From NCBI RefSeq assembly GCF_016862795.1, contig NZ_BONQ01000107.1, positions 81,570 to 145,569 of the forward strand: DNA of 64,000 bases, written 5' to 3'. This DNA comes from Dactylosporangium siamense (GTDB taxonomy: Bacteria > Actinomycetota > Actinomycetes > Mycobacteriales > Micromonosporaceae). The notes under the pieces are model-generated. The model did not search any database. It was not told the origin of the DNA and saw only the letters and a list, made by a program, of their open reading frames with translations. A program made the position numbers and the translations under genes. Shown piece after piece: positions 15,383 through 24,715 of the stretch. Positions within the stretch are counted from its first letter, which is position 1. Every line of letters starts with the position of its first letter.

Positions 15383-16456
15383 ATGAGGCGCAGTGCCGCG
15401 CTGGCGGTCATGGTGATGGTTGCGGTGACGGTGAGCGGTTGCAGCTCGTCCGGAGGTGCCGACGCCGCCAAGGCCACGGGCCCGTCGGGCGCGTCGGGCG
15501 CGTCGGCCGAGTCCGGCGCGCAGGGCCTGTCGCCGGGCGCCTCGCCTGGGTCGTCCGGCCCATCGGCGTCAGGCGGCGCCGCTCAGGGCGCCTGCTCGAT
15601 CTTCCCGGCCGACAACGTCTGGCACGCCGACGTGTCGAAGCTGCCCGTGCACCGGGACTCGGCGGCCTGGGTGGCCAGCATCGGGTCGTCCGCGCACGCG
15701 CATCCCGACTTCGGTGCCGGGCTCATCGACGGCGCGCCGTTCGGTATCCCGGTCACGACCGTCGGCGCGGGGCAGGCCACGGTCAAGGTCACCTTCGAGT
15801 ACGCCGACGAGAGCGACAAGGGCCCCTACCCGATCCCGCGCAACGCCCGCGTCGAAGGCGGCCCGAACGCCGACGGCGACCGGCACGTCATCGTCCACGA
15901 CACCGCGGCGTGCAAGGCATACGAACTGTTCGACGCCCACCCGAACGCGGACGGCTCCTGGAAGGCCGGCTCAGGTGCCGTGTTCGACCTGCGCCGCAAC
16001 GACCTGCGCAAGGCGGGCTGGACGTCGGCGGACGCGGCCGGGCTGTCGATCCTCGCCGGGCTGCCACGCGCCGAGGAGGTCGTGGCCGGCCGGATCGACC
16101 ACGCGATCCGCTTCACCGCGCCCCGCACGAAGAAGGCCTATGTCTGGCCGGCCCGCCACGCCGCCTCGTCGGCCACCGACGCGGCGCTGCCCCCGATGGG
16201 CGCCCGTTTCCGCCTGAAGGCTTCCGTCGACATCTCCAAGTTCCCCCCTCAGGCCCGCGTGGTGGCGCAGGCGCTCAAGCAGTACGGCGCGATCCTCTCC
16301 GACAACGGATCTGCATGGTTCTTCTCCGGCACCCAGGACGACCGGTGGAAGAACGACCAGCTCAACGCCTTGAAAGGCCTCTCCGGCAAGGACTTCGAGG
16401 CGGTCGACAGCTCGCTGCTGATGGTGGACGCGAACTCCGCCCGCTGCCGCCCCTGA
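15383..16456 (+). CDS. Putative lipoprotein, conserved secreted protein
   Basis: Predicted lipid-anchored protein of 357 residues. The signal peptide MRRSAALAVMVMVAVTV leads to lipobox VSGC at residue 20, then a Ser/Gly/Ala linker to about 70. The mature domain has conserved-looking blocks CSIFPADNVWHADVSKLPV, AHAHPDFGAGLIDGAPFGIP, YPIPRNARVEGG, GDRHVIVHDTAACKAYELFD and RIDHAIRFTAPRTKKAYVWP. I recognise this as a recurring secreted bacterial family but know no function for it. The several Cys may form disulfides. ATG at 15383 with GAGGAGG upstream. The preceding 146 bp show no riboswitch. Confidence 0.8.
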   Translation: MRRSAALAVMVMVAVTVSGCSSSGGADAAKATGPSGASGASAESGAQGLSPGASPGSSGPSASGGAAQGACSIFPADNVWHADVSKLPVHRDSAAWVASIGSSAHAHPDFGAGLIDGAPFGIPVTTVGAGQATVKVTFEYADESDKGPYPIPRNARVEGGPNADGDRHVIVHDTAACKAYELFDAHPNADGSWKAGSGAVFDLRRNDLRKAGWTSADAAGLSILAGLPRAEEVVAGRIDHAIRFTAPRTKKAYVWPARHAASSATDAALPPMGARFRLKASVDISKFPPQARVVAQALKQYGAILSDNGSAWFFSGTQDDRWKNDQLNALKGLSGKDFEAVDSSLLMVDANSARCRP

Positions 16457-16463
16457 ATCATAA

Positions 16464-16481
16464 CCTAGCTTCCTAGGACGC
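16464..16481. repeat. CCTAG-rich motif, copy 1
   Basis: CCTAGCTTCCTAGGACGC (16464-16481), 7 bp after the lipoprotein stop and about 100 bp before the riboswitch, matches CCTAGCATCCTAGGACGC at 30404-30421 in 17 of 18 positions. It contains the self-complementary TCCTAGGA. CTAG is scarce in this GC-rich DNA, so the match is unlikely to be chance. It may be a regulator-binding site. Confidence 0.5.
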
Positions 16482-16565
16482 ACTAGCGGCTGTGGCGTCG
16501 CACACGGGGAGCGACCATGGTCATGTTCGCGGTACTTGGTAGATTGGGCACGCCGGCAATACCCG

Positions 16566-16668
16566 CGCGGGAGAGACCGTCTGCACCCAGGACGGCGCCG
16601 AAGGGGCAAATCCTCCCCGGAACCTCTCAGGCAGAAGGACCGCGACGGGTTGGCACCTCTGGAGGCCA
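16566..16668 (+). promoter_or_regulatory. Glycine riboswitch (single aptamer)
   Basis: Conserved glycine-aptamer landmarks occur in order: GGGAGAGA (16569-16576), GCCGAAGGGGCAAA (16597-16610) and CTCTCAGGCAGAAGGACCG (16624-16642). They lie about 60-160 nt before gcvP. Only one aptamer is present rather than the tandem type. A downstream CCTCT/AGAGG pairing (around 16656-16680) overlaps the 3-prime side and could be the expression platform. In known cases glycine binding raises expression of the cleavage system. Confidence 0.92.
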
Positions 16669-16727
16669 CACGACAGAGGGGGAGGGACGCGCGCACCCCC
16701 GACCCCGGATCCGAAAGAGTGTGGCCA

Positions 16728-19550
16728 ATGACCAATTTTGCCAGCCGGCACATCGGACCATCCCCGGACGAGCAGTCCCGGATGCTCAAGACCGTCGGGT
16801 ATGACTCGGTCGAGGCGTTGATGACGGCCGCCATTCCCGGCTCCATCCGCTGGCACCAGCCGCTCGCGCTGCCCCTCGCGGCGTCCGAGGCCGAGGTGCT
16901 GGGGGAGCTGCGGGCTCTGGCGTCGGCCAACCGCACCCTGGTCAGCATGATCGGCCTCGGCTACTACGGCACCCACACGCCGCCGGTCATCCTGCGCAAC
17001 GTGCTCGAGGACCCGTCGTGGTACACGGCCTACACGCCGTACCAGCCGGAGATCAGCCAGGGGCGGCTCGAGGCGCTGCTGAACTTCCAGACGGTGATCA
17101 CGGACCTGACCGGCCTGGCGGTCGCGGGGGCGTCGCTGCTGGACGAGGCGACCGCGGCCGCCGAGGCGATGACCCTCGCCCGCCGGTCGTCGAAGGTCAA
17201 GGCCGACGTCTACGTCGTGGACAAGGACGTCCTGCCGCAGACCCTCGCGGTGATCCGGACTCGGGCCGAGCCGCTGAAGATCACCGTGGAGACCGTCGAC
17301 CTCAGCACGGACAACCTGCCGGAGGAGTTCTTCGGCATCCACCTGCAGTACCCGGGCGCGTCCGGCGCGGTCCGCGACTACGAGCAGCTGACGGCGGAAG
17401 CGCACGAGAAGGGCGCGATCGTCACGTTCGCCGCGGACCTGCTCGCGCTGTGCCTGCTGCGTGAGCCGGGTGCGTTCGGCGCGGACGTCGCGGTCGGCAG
17501 CGCCCAGCGGTTCGGGGTGCCGATGGGCTTCGGCGGACCGCACGCCGGATACATGTCGGTCCGCAAGGGCCTGGAGCGCACGCTGCCCGGCCGGCTGGTC
17601 GGGGTGTCGAAGGACGCGGACGGCGCCCCGGCCTACCGGCTGGCGCTGCAGACCCGTGAGCAGCACATCCGGCGGGAGAAGGCGACCAGCAACATCTGCA
17701 CCGCGCAGGTCCTGCTCGCCGTGACGGCCAGCATGTATGCGGTGTATCACGGTCCGGACGGGCTGCGGGGGATCGCCTCGCGCACGCACGACATGGCGGT
17801 GCGGCTGGCGGCGGGGCTGCGGGCCGGTGGGGTCACCACGGAGCACGAGGCCTTCTTCGACACGGTGACGGCGGTCGTGCCGGGCCGGGCGGAGCAGGTG
17901 ACGCGGGCCGCCGCGGACCGGGGGATCAACCTGCGGCAGGTGGACGCCGACCGGGTCGGGATCGCGTGCGACGAGACGACGACGTTCGGTCACCTGCGCG
18001 ACGTGCTGGCGGCGTTCGGGCTGTCGCACGTCGACGTGACGGAGCTGGACACCGCCGACGTGGTGCCGGCCGAGCTGCGGCGCACCAGCGACTACCTGTC
18101 GCACCCGGTGTTCGGCACGCACCGCTCGGAGACGGCGATGCTGCGATACCTCAAGCGCCTGTCGGACATGGACTACGCGCTGGACCGGGGGATGATCCCG
18201 CTCGGGTCGTGCACGATGAAGCTCAACGCGACCGTGGAGATGGAGCCGATCACCTGGCCCGAGTTCGCCAACGTGCACCCGTTCGCGCCGGCGTCGCAGA
18301 CGCAGGGGTACCGGAAGCTGATCGGCGACCTGGAGCGGTGGCTGGCGGAGGTGACCGGCTACGACGCGGTGTCGCTGCAGCCGAACGCCGGCTCGCAGGG
18401 GGAGCTGGCGGGGTTGCTGGCGATCCGCGCGTATCACCACTCGCGGGGCGACACCGAGCGGGACATGTGTCTCATCCCGTCCAGCGCGCACGGCACGAAC
18501 GCGGCCAGCGCCGTGATGGCCGGTATGCGGGTGGCCGTCGTGGCGTGTGACGAGCTGGGCAACGTGGACCTCGGTGACCTCGAGGCGAAGATCGAGCTGC
18601 ACCGGGACCGGCTGGCCGCGATCATGGTCACGTATCCGTCGACGCACGGGGTGTACGAGACGGGCATCTCCGACCTGTGCGCGAAGGTGCACGAGGCGGG
18701 TGGCCAGGTGTATGTGGACGGTGCGAACCTCAACGCGCTGCTCGGCTACGCCAAGCCGGGGCAGTTCGGGGCGGACGTGTCGCACCTGAACCTGCACAAG
18801 ACGTTCTGCATCCCGCACGGCGGTGGCGGTCCCGGCGTCGGCCCGGTGGCGGTCCGCGCGCACCTGGCGGCGTTCCTGCCGTCGCACCCGATCCTCGACC
18901 CGCAGGCGCCGGTCGGTCCGGTGTCGGCGGCGCCGTGGGGTTCGGCGGGGATCCTGCCGATCCCGTGGGCGTACCTGCGGCTGATGGGTCCCGACGGCCT
19001 GACCAGGGCGACGGCGACGGCGGTGCTGGCGGCGAACTACGTGGCGGCGCGGCTGCGGGAGCACTACCCGGTGCTGTACAGCGGCAGCGAGGGCCTCGTC
19101 GCGCACGAGTGCATCCTGGATCTGCGCACGATCACGAAGGCGACCGGGGTGAGCGTCGCGGACGTGGCGAAGCGGCTCATCGACTACGGCTTCCACGCCC
19201 CGACGATGTCGTTCCCGGTGACCGGCACGCTGATGGTCGAGCCGACCGAGAGCGAGGACCTGGCGGAGCTGGACCGGTTCTGTGACGCGATGATCGCGAT
19301 CCGTGCGGAGATCGACCGGGTCGCGGCCGGCGAGTGGCCCGCCGGGGACAACCCGCTGGGCAATGCGCCGCACACGGCCGCGGCCGTCATCGCCGACGAG
19401 TGGGAGCACGCCTACCCGAGGTCGCTTGCCGCGTATCCGGCCGGCGTGTCGGTGGCGAAGTACTGGCCACCGGTGCGGCGGATCGACGACAGCTACGGCG
19501 ACCGGAACCTGGTGTGCTCCTGCCCGCCGGCGTCAGCTTACGAGGAGTGA
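16728..19550 (+). CDS. gcvP: Glycine dehydrogenase (decarboxylating), P-protein
   Basis: PLP enzyme of 940 residues, the usual length for a fused P-protein, which decarboxylates glycine and passes the aminomethyl group to lipoyl-H-protein. The N-terminal half opens with [17 protein letters not shown]. The C-terminal half contains the PLP lysine in [18 protein letters not shown] (about 690), with GSCTMKLNA and the QPNAGSQGE loop before it. The ATG at 16728 follows a GAAAGAG site by about 10 nt and matches the family N-terminus; the open frame runs further upstream into the riboswitch. No gcvT or gcvH is nearby, so the other subunits are encoded elsewhere. Confidence 0.97.
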   Translation: MTNFASRHIGPSPDEQSRMLKTVGYDSVEALMTAAIPGSIRWHQPLALPLAASEAEVLGELRALASANRTLVSMIGLGYYGTHTPPVILRNVLEDPSWYTAYTPYQPEISQGRLEALLNFQTVITDLTGLAVAGASLLDEATAAAEAMTLARRSSKVKADVYVVDKDVLPQTLAVIRTRAEPLKITVETVDLSTDNLPEEFFGIHLQYPGASGAVRDYEQLTAEAHEKGAIVTFAADLLALCLLREPGAFGADVAVGSAQRFGVPMGFGGPHAGYMSVRKGLERTLPGRLVGVSKDADGAPAYRLALQTREQHIRREKATSNICTAQVLLAVTASMYAVYHGPDGLRGIASRTHDMAVRLAAGLRAGGVTTEHEAFFDTVTAVVPGRAEQVTRAAADRGINLRQVDADRVGIACDETTTFGHLRDVLAAFGLSHVDVTELDTADVVPAELRRTSDYLSHPVFGTHRSETAMLRYLKRLSDMDYALDRGMIPLGSCTMKLNATVEMEPITWPEFANVHPFAPASQTQGYRKLIGDLERWLAEVTGYDAVSLQPNAGSQGELAGLLAIRAYHHSRGDTERDMCLIPSSAHGTNAASAVMAGMRVAVVACDELGNVDLGDLEAKIELHRDRLAAIMVTYPSTHGVYETGISDLCAKVHEAGGQVYVDGANLNALLGYAKPGQFGADVSHLNLHKTFCIPHGGGGPGVGPVAVRAHLAAFLPSHPILDPQAPVGPVSAAPWGSAGILPIPWAYLRLMGPDGLTRATATAVLAANYVAARLREHYPVLYSGSEGLVAHECILDLRTITKATGVSVADVAKRLIDYGFHAPTMSFPVTGTLMVEPTESEDLAELDRFCDAMIAIRAEIDRVAAGEWPAGDNPLGNAPHTAAAVIADEWEHAYPRSLAAYPAGVSVAKYWPPVRRIDDSYGDRNLVCSCPPASAYEE

Positions 19551-19571
19551 TTGACTACTGAGGGTGACGAA

Positions 19572-19781
19572 TCAGGCGGCTCGGACCAGGACATGCATGG
19601 CCGGGCCGCGGTGCGGTTCGATCACGCTGCAGTCGGGGAGAAGCTCTCCGGTGTCCTCGAAGACGATCACTCCGTTGCACAGGAGGCTCCACCCCTGTTC
19701 GGGGTGCGCGGCCGTGATCCTGGCGGCTTCGTGGTCGGAGTCGGCGGCTGAGGGACACGATGGTTGGTGCTGGCAGAGCAT
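19572..19781 (-). CDS. DUF5999 small protein
   Basis: Protein of 69 residues matching the actinobacterial DUF5999 family: MLCQHQPSCPSAADSD, then HPEQGWSLLCNGVIVFEDTG and ELLPD. Three cysteines (two in C-x(5)-C, one in LLCNG) could bind metal or form a disulfide; the function is unknown. It is convergent with gcvP, with 21 bp between the stops, and divergent from the PabB-like gene. Confidence 0.85.
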   Translation of the reverse strand: MLCQHQPSCPSAADSDHEAARITAAHPEQGWSLLCNGVIVFEDTGELLPDCSVIEPHRGPAMHVLVRAA

Positions 19782-19913
19782 CGGGGGTCTCCGATTGAGA
19801 GGTTCAGTTGAGGCCTGTGTGGTTGTTCACATGACCAGGGATGCACGCTACTACGGCCAACGACTTGATTCCGAACACGTTGCGACACAACTTGGGGATA
19901 ATCCGCCATTCGT

Positions 19914-21119
19914 ATGAGCACATTAGGACCGGTCGTCGGGTATCGGCCCGGGTCGGTGGATCTTCATCCTCCCGGGTCCGTCCCGTCGTGCATGCCACAC
20001 GTATGGGAGCGTTCCCGGCTCGAGTGGCATTCCCGCGACGGCGGTGATCCGCTGTCGATCCTCGAGGCGTTCCTCGCCGCCGCCGGACTTCCCGTCAACG
20101 ATGTCTCGCGATCACACACCGTGACGGACACGGTGTGCGGTGCCGCGGTGCTGCTCGCGCCGCCGTCGCGGGTCGCGTCCCCGGCGCCGACGGTGCCGGA
20201 CCTCGTCGCGGTCGTCTACGGCCACGCACCGGCGCCCCCCGGCTCCGGTGCGCAAGCGCCGCGCACTGCGCGGGCCGGTGGGACGGTGGGTCCGTGGGCG
20301 CCGAGCTGGAGCGCCGCCGAGCACGGGGCCGCGGTCGAGGCGGTCCGCGACGCGATCGCCCGCGGCGACGTCTACCAGGCCAACGTCGTTGGCCACGCGA
20401 GTGCCCCGTTCGCCGGTGACCCGCGGGCCGCCCTGGGCCGGGTCGCGGCCCTCCCGGGTGCCCGCTACGGCGGCGTGCTGTGCGGTGGTGGCACCCGGGA
20501 GACCCCGGCCTGGTGGATCGCGTGTGCGTCGCCGGAGACGCTCGTCGAGGTCACCGGCGGGCGGGCGGTGACGCGCCCGATCAAGGGCACCCGGCCCGCG
20601 ACCGAGCAGGGCCGCACCGACCTGCTGGCGTCCATCAAGGAACGCGCCGAGCACATCATGATCGTCGACCTGGAGCGCAACGACCTCGGCCGGGTGGCCC
20701 GCACCGGCACCGTCCGTGTCGACGAGCTCTTCGCCATCCGCCGCTGGTCCCGGCTGTGGCAGGCCGAGTCGACCGTCAGCGCCCAGCTCGCCCCCGGGGT
20801 CGGCCTCGCCGCGCTGCTCGGCGCGGTGTGGCCGGGCGGTTCGGTGACCGGTGCCCCGAAGCTGGCCGCGATCGACGTGGTGAGCGCCCTGGAGCCGGTC
20901 GGTCGCGGCCCGAGCATGGGCGCCGCCGGCTGGGTCGGGCACGGCCCCGACGGTCGGCTGCGCATCGACCTGGGCCTGACCATCCGCACCGTCGCGGTCG
21001 CCGACGGGCTCGCGCACGTCTGGGCGGGCGGCGGCATCGTCTGGGACAGCGACCCGGCCGCCGAGGTCGCCGAGGCCGCGGCGAAGACCGCCCCGATCAA
21101 GGCGGCCCTGACCGCCTGA
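19914..21119 (+). CDS. Chorismate-binding enzyme, PabB-like
   Basis: Protein of 401 residues of the anthranilate/4-amino-4-deoxychorismate synthase component I family, which aminates chorismate for p-aminobenzoate or anthranilate. Catalytic motifs are PIKGTRPAT (about 222), HIMIVDLERNDLGRVAR (about 245) and PGGSVTGAPKLAAID (about 305), all in canonical order. PIKGT favours PabB over TrpE, but the N-terminal region is shorter than in either. No glutaminase (PabA) or lyase (PabC) lies next to it, so the assignment is by motif only. ATG at 19914, no clear ribosome site. Confidence 0.85.
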   Translation: MSTLGPVVGYRPGSVDLHPPGSVPSCMPHVWERSRLEWHSRDGGDPLSILEAFLAAAGLPVNDVSRSHTVTDTVCGAAVLLAPPSRVASPAPTVPDLVAVVYGHAPAPPGSGAQAPRTARAGGTVGPWAPSWSAAEHGAAVEAVRDAIARGDVYQANVVGHASAPFAGDPRAALGRVAALPGARYGGVLCGGGTRETPAWWIACASPETLVEVTGGRAVTRPIKGTRPATEQGRTDLLASIKERAEHIMIVDLERNDLGRVARTGTVRVDELFAIRRWSRLWQAESTVSAQLAPGVGLAALLGAVWPGGSVTGAPKLAAIDVVSALEPVGRGPSMGAAGWVGHGPDGRLRIDLGLTIRTVAVADGLAHVWAGGGIVWDSDPAAEVAEAAAKTAPIKAALTA

Positions 21120-21134
21120 CCCGCGACGAGCGGG
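21120..21134. terminator. Small hairpin between convergent pabB-like and VWA genes
   Basis: CCCGC (21120-21124) pairs with GCGGG (21130-21134) across a 5-nt loop, directly after the PabB-like stop and within the 38-bp convergent spacer. It is short but well placed to end transcription from the plus strand. Confidence 0.4.
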
Positions 21135-21157
21135 AGGCGGCGGTCAGGGCCGGTGTA

Positions 21158-22951
21158 TCAGACCTTGCCGAAGATCGCCGTGAGCAGCACCTCGTTGATG
21201 TCGAACGCGGTCTTCGAGGTGTACAGGGCGCCGCCGCTGACCCGCGAGATCTCCTGCAGGGCCACGAAGTCGGCGTCGTTGCCGTATCCGACGGTGACGA
21301 TCGGCACCTTCTTGTCGCTGGTGGCGTTCGCCTCGAGCTTGGGCCGCAGCTGGTCGAGGGTGAGGCCGCCGGTGGGGTCGTCGTTCTTGCCGTCGGTCAT
21401 GAGCACGACCAGGTTGGTGGCGCCGGGCTTGTACGCGTCCACGACCGCCTGTTGCGCGGCGGCGGCGGTGTCGTACAGGCCGGTGTCGCCGACCGGGGCG
21501 AGCTTGTCGATCGCGGCGACCATCTGGTCCCGGCGGAGCTTGCCGTTGACCTGGTCGCCGACCCGGCCGATCGGGATGAGCTGCTTGTAGTCCTGCTGGC
21601 CGTTCTGCCGGGTGGAGAAGACCCACAGGCCGGCGTCGACGTCGCCGTCGAAGAGCTGCACGGCCTCGCGGGCGGCGTCCTTCGCCAGCTGCATGCGGTT
21701 GCGTCCGGTGCCGGGGACCTGCTCGGCCATCGAGCCGGAGATGTCCAGCACGATCAGGACGTTGGTGGGCCGGGTCAGTGCCGTCCACGAGTCCATCGAC
21801 TGCTTCACCGACTCGGGCAGCAGCACCGCCCGCGGCACCGTCTTGAGCTTGGCGCTGAACGCGTTGTTGCCGCTGATGGCGGTGCCCGCGTCGCGGTTCG
21901 GGTCACGGAACCCGGCGTCGAGGAACACCTTGCGCCCGTCCGGGCCGCGCAGGTACGCCAGGAACAGCCGGGCCACGTCCTGCTTGTCCTTCTCCGCCCA
22001 CGGCGCGTCGAGGACGAGGTACGGGTTGTCGGCGTCGGCGCTGCCGTTGGACGGGTACACCGCGACCAGCGGGACCTTCGGGTTGGTCTTGTTGTACGCC
22101 AGGACGTCCTGCTCGAGGGCGGGGAACGCCGAGATGTACTGCAACGCGGCGGCCTGATCCTGGTCGTCGGCCTTGCCCAGGCCGTCCAGCAGCTGCGCGG
22201 TGGTGTCGGTGTAGACGGCGCGTTCCTGCTTGAGCTTGGCGAGGGTGGCCTGCTCCTCGGCGGTGACCTCACCGTCGTCGTTGCCGTCCAGGATCGCCAT
22301 CAGGGCGAGCAGGCCGGCGGTGGACTGCAGCGGGTCGCTCATCCCGAACTTGAACTTGCCCCAGTCGCCCTTGCCGTACTTCGCCCAGCCCTGCGGGTCG
22401 GCGGCGACCTTGTTGATGACGTCCTGCCAGGACAGCTCGCCGCCGGGCCAGCCGAGCGCCTCCGCCATCGGCTTCGGCATCGCCAGGACCGACGGGGTGC
22501 GGGCCAGCATCGGCTGCAGGTCCGGCATCATCCGCTCGGCGATCGCCGCGGTCGACGCGCGGCGCACCCAGGCGGTGGAGTCCGGCACCCACACGTCGGG
22601 CGGGGAGCCGGCCTTGGTGTCCCAGTCGGTGCCGAGGGCCTGCGCCATCGAGGCGGTCTCCCGGCCGGCGATCTCGACGCGGGCGCAACGCCCCGCGACG
22701 GTCGGGTCGCCGTCCGTCCACGATTTGGCGAGGGACTGCAGCAGCGGCGCCGTGCTCGGCGACGCGACGATCTTCGCGGTGACGGTGCCGTTACAGGAAG
22801 CTTTGACGAGCCGGCTGACGCCGTAGGCGGTGCCGCCGGCGACGAGCACGACGACGACCGCGCCGATGATCAACGACAGGCGCCGTGATCTGCGCTGAGC
22901 TGGGCTCTTGCGGTGTGACCGCACGTCCGCCCTGTCGGCCTGGTAGGCCAT
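21158..22951 (-). CDS. Membrane-anchored substrate-binding and VWA domain protein
   Basis: Protein of 597 residues with a short Arg-rich cytoplasmic leader and one transmembrane helix (about 28-48). A periplasmic-binding-protein-like domain follows (about 55-385; VASPSTAPLLQSLAKSW, PPDVWVPDSTAWVRR). The C-terminal half is a von Willebrand A domain whose MIDAS motif DISGSM (about 400) is intact. At about 222-233 DGNDDGEVTAEE matches the EF-hand calcium loop pattern. Such proteins are seen in actinobacteria without known ligand. It is divergent from peptide deformylase with 85 bp between. Confidence 0.88.
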   Translation of the reverse strand: MAYQADRADVRSHRKSPAQRRSRRLSLIIGAVVVVLVAGGTAYGVSRLVKASCNGTVTAKIVASPSTAPLLQSLAKSWTDGDPTVAGRCARVEIAGRETASMAQALGTDWDTKAGSPPDVWVPDSTAWVRRASTAAIAERMMPDLQPMLARTPSVLAMPKPMAEALGWPGGELSWQDVINKVAADPQGWAKYGKGDWGKFKFGMSDPLQSTAGLLALMAILDGNDDGEVTAEEQATLAKLKQERAVYTDTTAQLLDGLGKADDQDQAAALQYISAFPALEQDVLAYNKTNPKVPLVAVYPSNGSADADNPYLVLDAPWAEKDKQDVARLFLAYLRGPDGRKVFLDAGFRDPNRDAGTAISGNNAFSAKLKTVPRAVLLPESVKQSMDSWTALTRPTNVLIVLDISGSMAEQVPGTGRNRMQLAKDAAREAVQLFDGDVDAGLWVFSTRQNGQQDYKQLIPIGRVGDQVNGKLRRDQMVAAIDKLAPVGDTGLYDTAAAAQQAVVDAYKPGATNLVVLMTDGKNDDPTGGLTLDQLRPKLEANATSDKKVPIVTVGYGNDADFVALQEISRVSGGALYTSKTAFDINEVLLTAIFGKV

Positions 22952-23036
22952 GGGTGTGCCTCCGGGGGTGGGAAGTCGGCATAGTTTAGGCCCTCGTCAA
23001 CCGGCGTTCACGCCGCCCCGAAGTAGCCTGTGACGC

Positions 23037-23531
23037 GTGACGATCCGACCGATCCGGGTGCTCGGCGACCCGGTGCTGCGCACCCCCTGCGAGACTGTGA
23101 CCTCGTTCGATGCCGAGCTGCGCGCGCTGGTGCGTGACCTGCTGGACACCGTGACCGGTGAGCCGGGCCGCGCCGGGGTCGCGGCCCCCCAGATCGGGGT
23201 GGGCCTGCGGGTGTTCTCCTACGCGGCGAACAAGCAGGTCGGCTACCTGGTCAACCCGACGATCACGGCGGTGGACGGCGCCCAGGACGGCGAGGAGGGC
23301 TGCCTGTCGATCCCGGGCCTGTGGTTCCCGACGCCGCGGGCGATGCACGCCACCGCGGAGGGGTTCGACGAGCACGGCGAGCCGGTGACGGTGTCCGGCA
23401 GCGGCCTCCTCGCGCGGGCGTTGCAGCACGAGACCGACCACCTCGACGGCACCCTCTACGTCGACACGCTCAAGGGCGACACCCGCCGCCAGGCACTGCG
23501 CGCGGTCCGCTCGCAGTTCGCGCCCCGCTGA
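23037..23531 (+). CDS. def: Peptide deformylase
   Basis: Zinc/iron metallohydrolase of 164 residues that removes the N-formyl group from new proteins. All three motifs are intact: GVAAPQIGV (about 41), EEGCLSIPG with the metal-binding Cys (about 86), and QHETDHLDG with the catalytic HExxH (about 129). The length is normal. The start is GTG at 23037 with MTIRPIRVLGDPVLR, the usual N-terminus. It is convergent with the decarboxylase gene, with 2 bp between the stops. Not next to fmt, so it may be a second copy. Confidence 0.95.
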   Translation: MTIRPIRVLGDPVLRTPCETVTSFDAELRALVRDLLDTVTGEPGRAGVAAPQIGVGLRVFSYAANKQVGYLVNPTITAVDGAQDGEEGCLSIPGLWFPTPRAMHATAEGFDEHGEPVTVSGSGLLARALQHETDHLDGTLYVDTLKGDTRRQALRAVRSQFAPR

Positions 23532-23533
23532 CC

Positions 23534-24694
23534 TCAGATGACGATGAGCTCCGGGTGGGCATGGCGCAGGAAGTCGTGGTGCGCCACCTCCCACCCGTAG
23601 GCGCCGGTGTTGGCGAACACCAGCACGTCCCCGGCCCGCACGGCGGTGACCGGCGCGTCGCGGGCCAGGACGTCGCGGGGATTGCACTGCTCACCGGCGA
23701 CGTCCACGGTCGCGTCGCGGACCTGCGGCCGCTCGAACGGATACGGCCACGCGTCGACGGGCAGCACCGTGAACGGGTGGCTGTACCCCCACGACGCCGG
23801 CAGCCGGAAATGATGCGTGCCGCCGCGCACGACGACGAACCAGCGCCCGTGGGTCCGTTTGACGTCGAGGACCTCGGCGGCGTACCACCCGGCGCTGGCC
23901 GCCACGAACCGGCCCGGTTCCACGACGAGCGTCGCCCCGTCCGGGAGATCAAGATCACTGAGGGCGTCCCGGAACGCCTCGAGGTCGAACCTGCCGTCGC
24001 CGGCGATGTCGACCCCGAACCCACCGCCGACGTTGACGATCGGCGCCCGGACGCCCCACCGTCCGGCGGCCTCGCCGGCCCACGCGACGGCGTCGCGGAT
24101 GTACGCGGCGTGCGCGGCCGCGTCGAGATTGTTGGACACCGCGTGCAGGTGGAACCCGGCGACGTCGAGGCCGCCTTCCCGGGCCAGCCGGACCGCCTCG
24201 GGCAGCAGCTCCTCGTCGATCCCGAACGCGGTCGGCACCCCCGCCATCGCATGGCTGCCCGGCAGGGCCGGGTGCGACCGGTTGACCCGCAGGCAGACCC
24301 GCGCAGGCCCGTACACCGTGAGCCGCCGCAACTCGTGCAGGCTCTCGACGTTGACCACGGCCCCGGCGGCCACCGCCGCGCGCAGGTCCGCGTCGGTCTT
24401 CGCGGGCCCGCTGAACACCGTGAACGGCGACCCGGCGGCGACGGCCGCGGCGAGCTCCCCGCCGGAGGCCACCTCGAGGCCGTCGACCTGGGTCAGCACC
24501 GCCGCCACGACCCGGTCGTCGCCGTTGGCCTTCATCGCGTACGCGATCCGGGTCCCGGCCGGCAGCGCCGCGCGCAGGGCCCGCACGTTGGCGTGCAGCG
24601 CGGCCCGGTCGTACACGTAGGCACAGACCGGCCGCTCGGCGGCGAGTATGGCGGCGGACACGTGCGGGGGAACCACCAGTCGACTCCAGTCCAT
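23534..24694 (-). CDS. Type III PLP-dependent decarboxylase (siderophore-type)
   Basis: Fold-type III PLP enzyme of 386 residues, related to diaminopimelate/ornithine decarboxylases. The PLP lysine lies in IAYAMKANGDD (about 53). The phosphate-binding loop is VNVGGGFGVDI (about 221) and EPGRF follows at 256. The C-terminal cysteine region reads EQCNPRDVLARD, closer to siderophore-type enzymes such as SbnH than to DAP decarboxylase (CESGD). The ATG at 24694 starts just before the family N-terminus; a longer frame overlaps the divergent synthetase gene, only 21 bp away. Context suggests it decarboxylates an intermediate of the neighbouring synthetases; this is inference. Confidence 0.85.
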   Translation of the reverse strand: MDWSRLVVPPHVSAAILAAERPVCAYVYDRAALHANVRALRAALPAGTRIAYAMKANGDDRVVAAVLTQVDGLEVASGGELAAAVAAGSPFTVFSGPAKTDADLRAAVAAGAVVNVESLHELRRLTVYGPARVCLRVNRSHPALPGSHAMAGVPTAFGIDEELLPEAVRLAREGGLDVAGFHLHAVSNNLDAAAHAAYIRDAVAWAGEAAGRWGVRAPIVNVGGGFGVDIAGDGRFDLEAFRDALSDLDLPDGATLVVEPGRFVAASAGWYAAEVLDVKRTHGRWFVVVRGGTHHFRLPASWGYSHPFTVLPVDAWPYPFERPQVRDATVDVAGEQCNPRDVLARDAPVTAVRAGDVLVFANTGAYGWEVAHHDFLRHAHPELIVI

Positions 24695-24715
24695 GCACCG
24701 GTACGCTTCTCGGCG

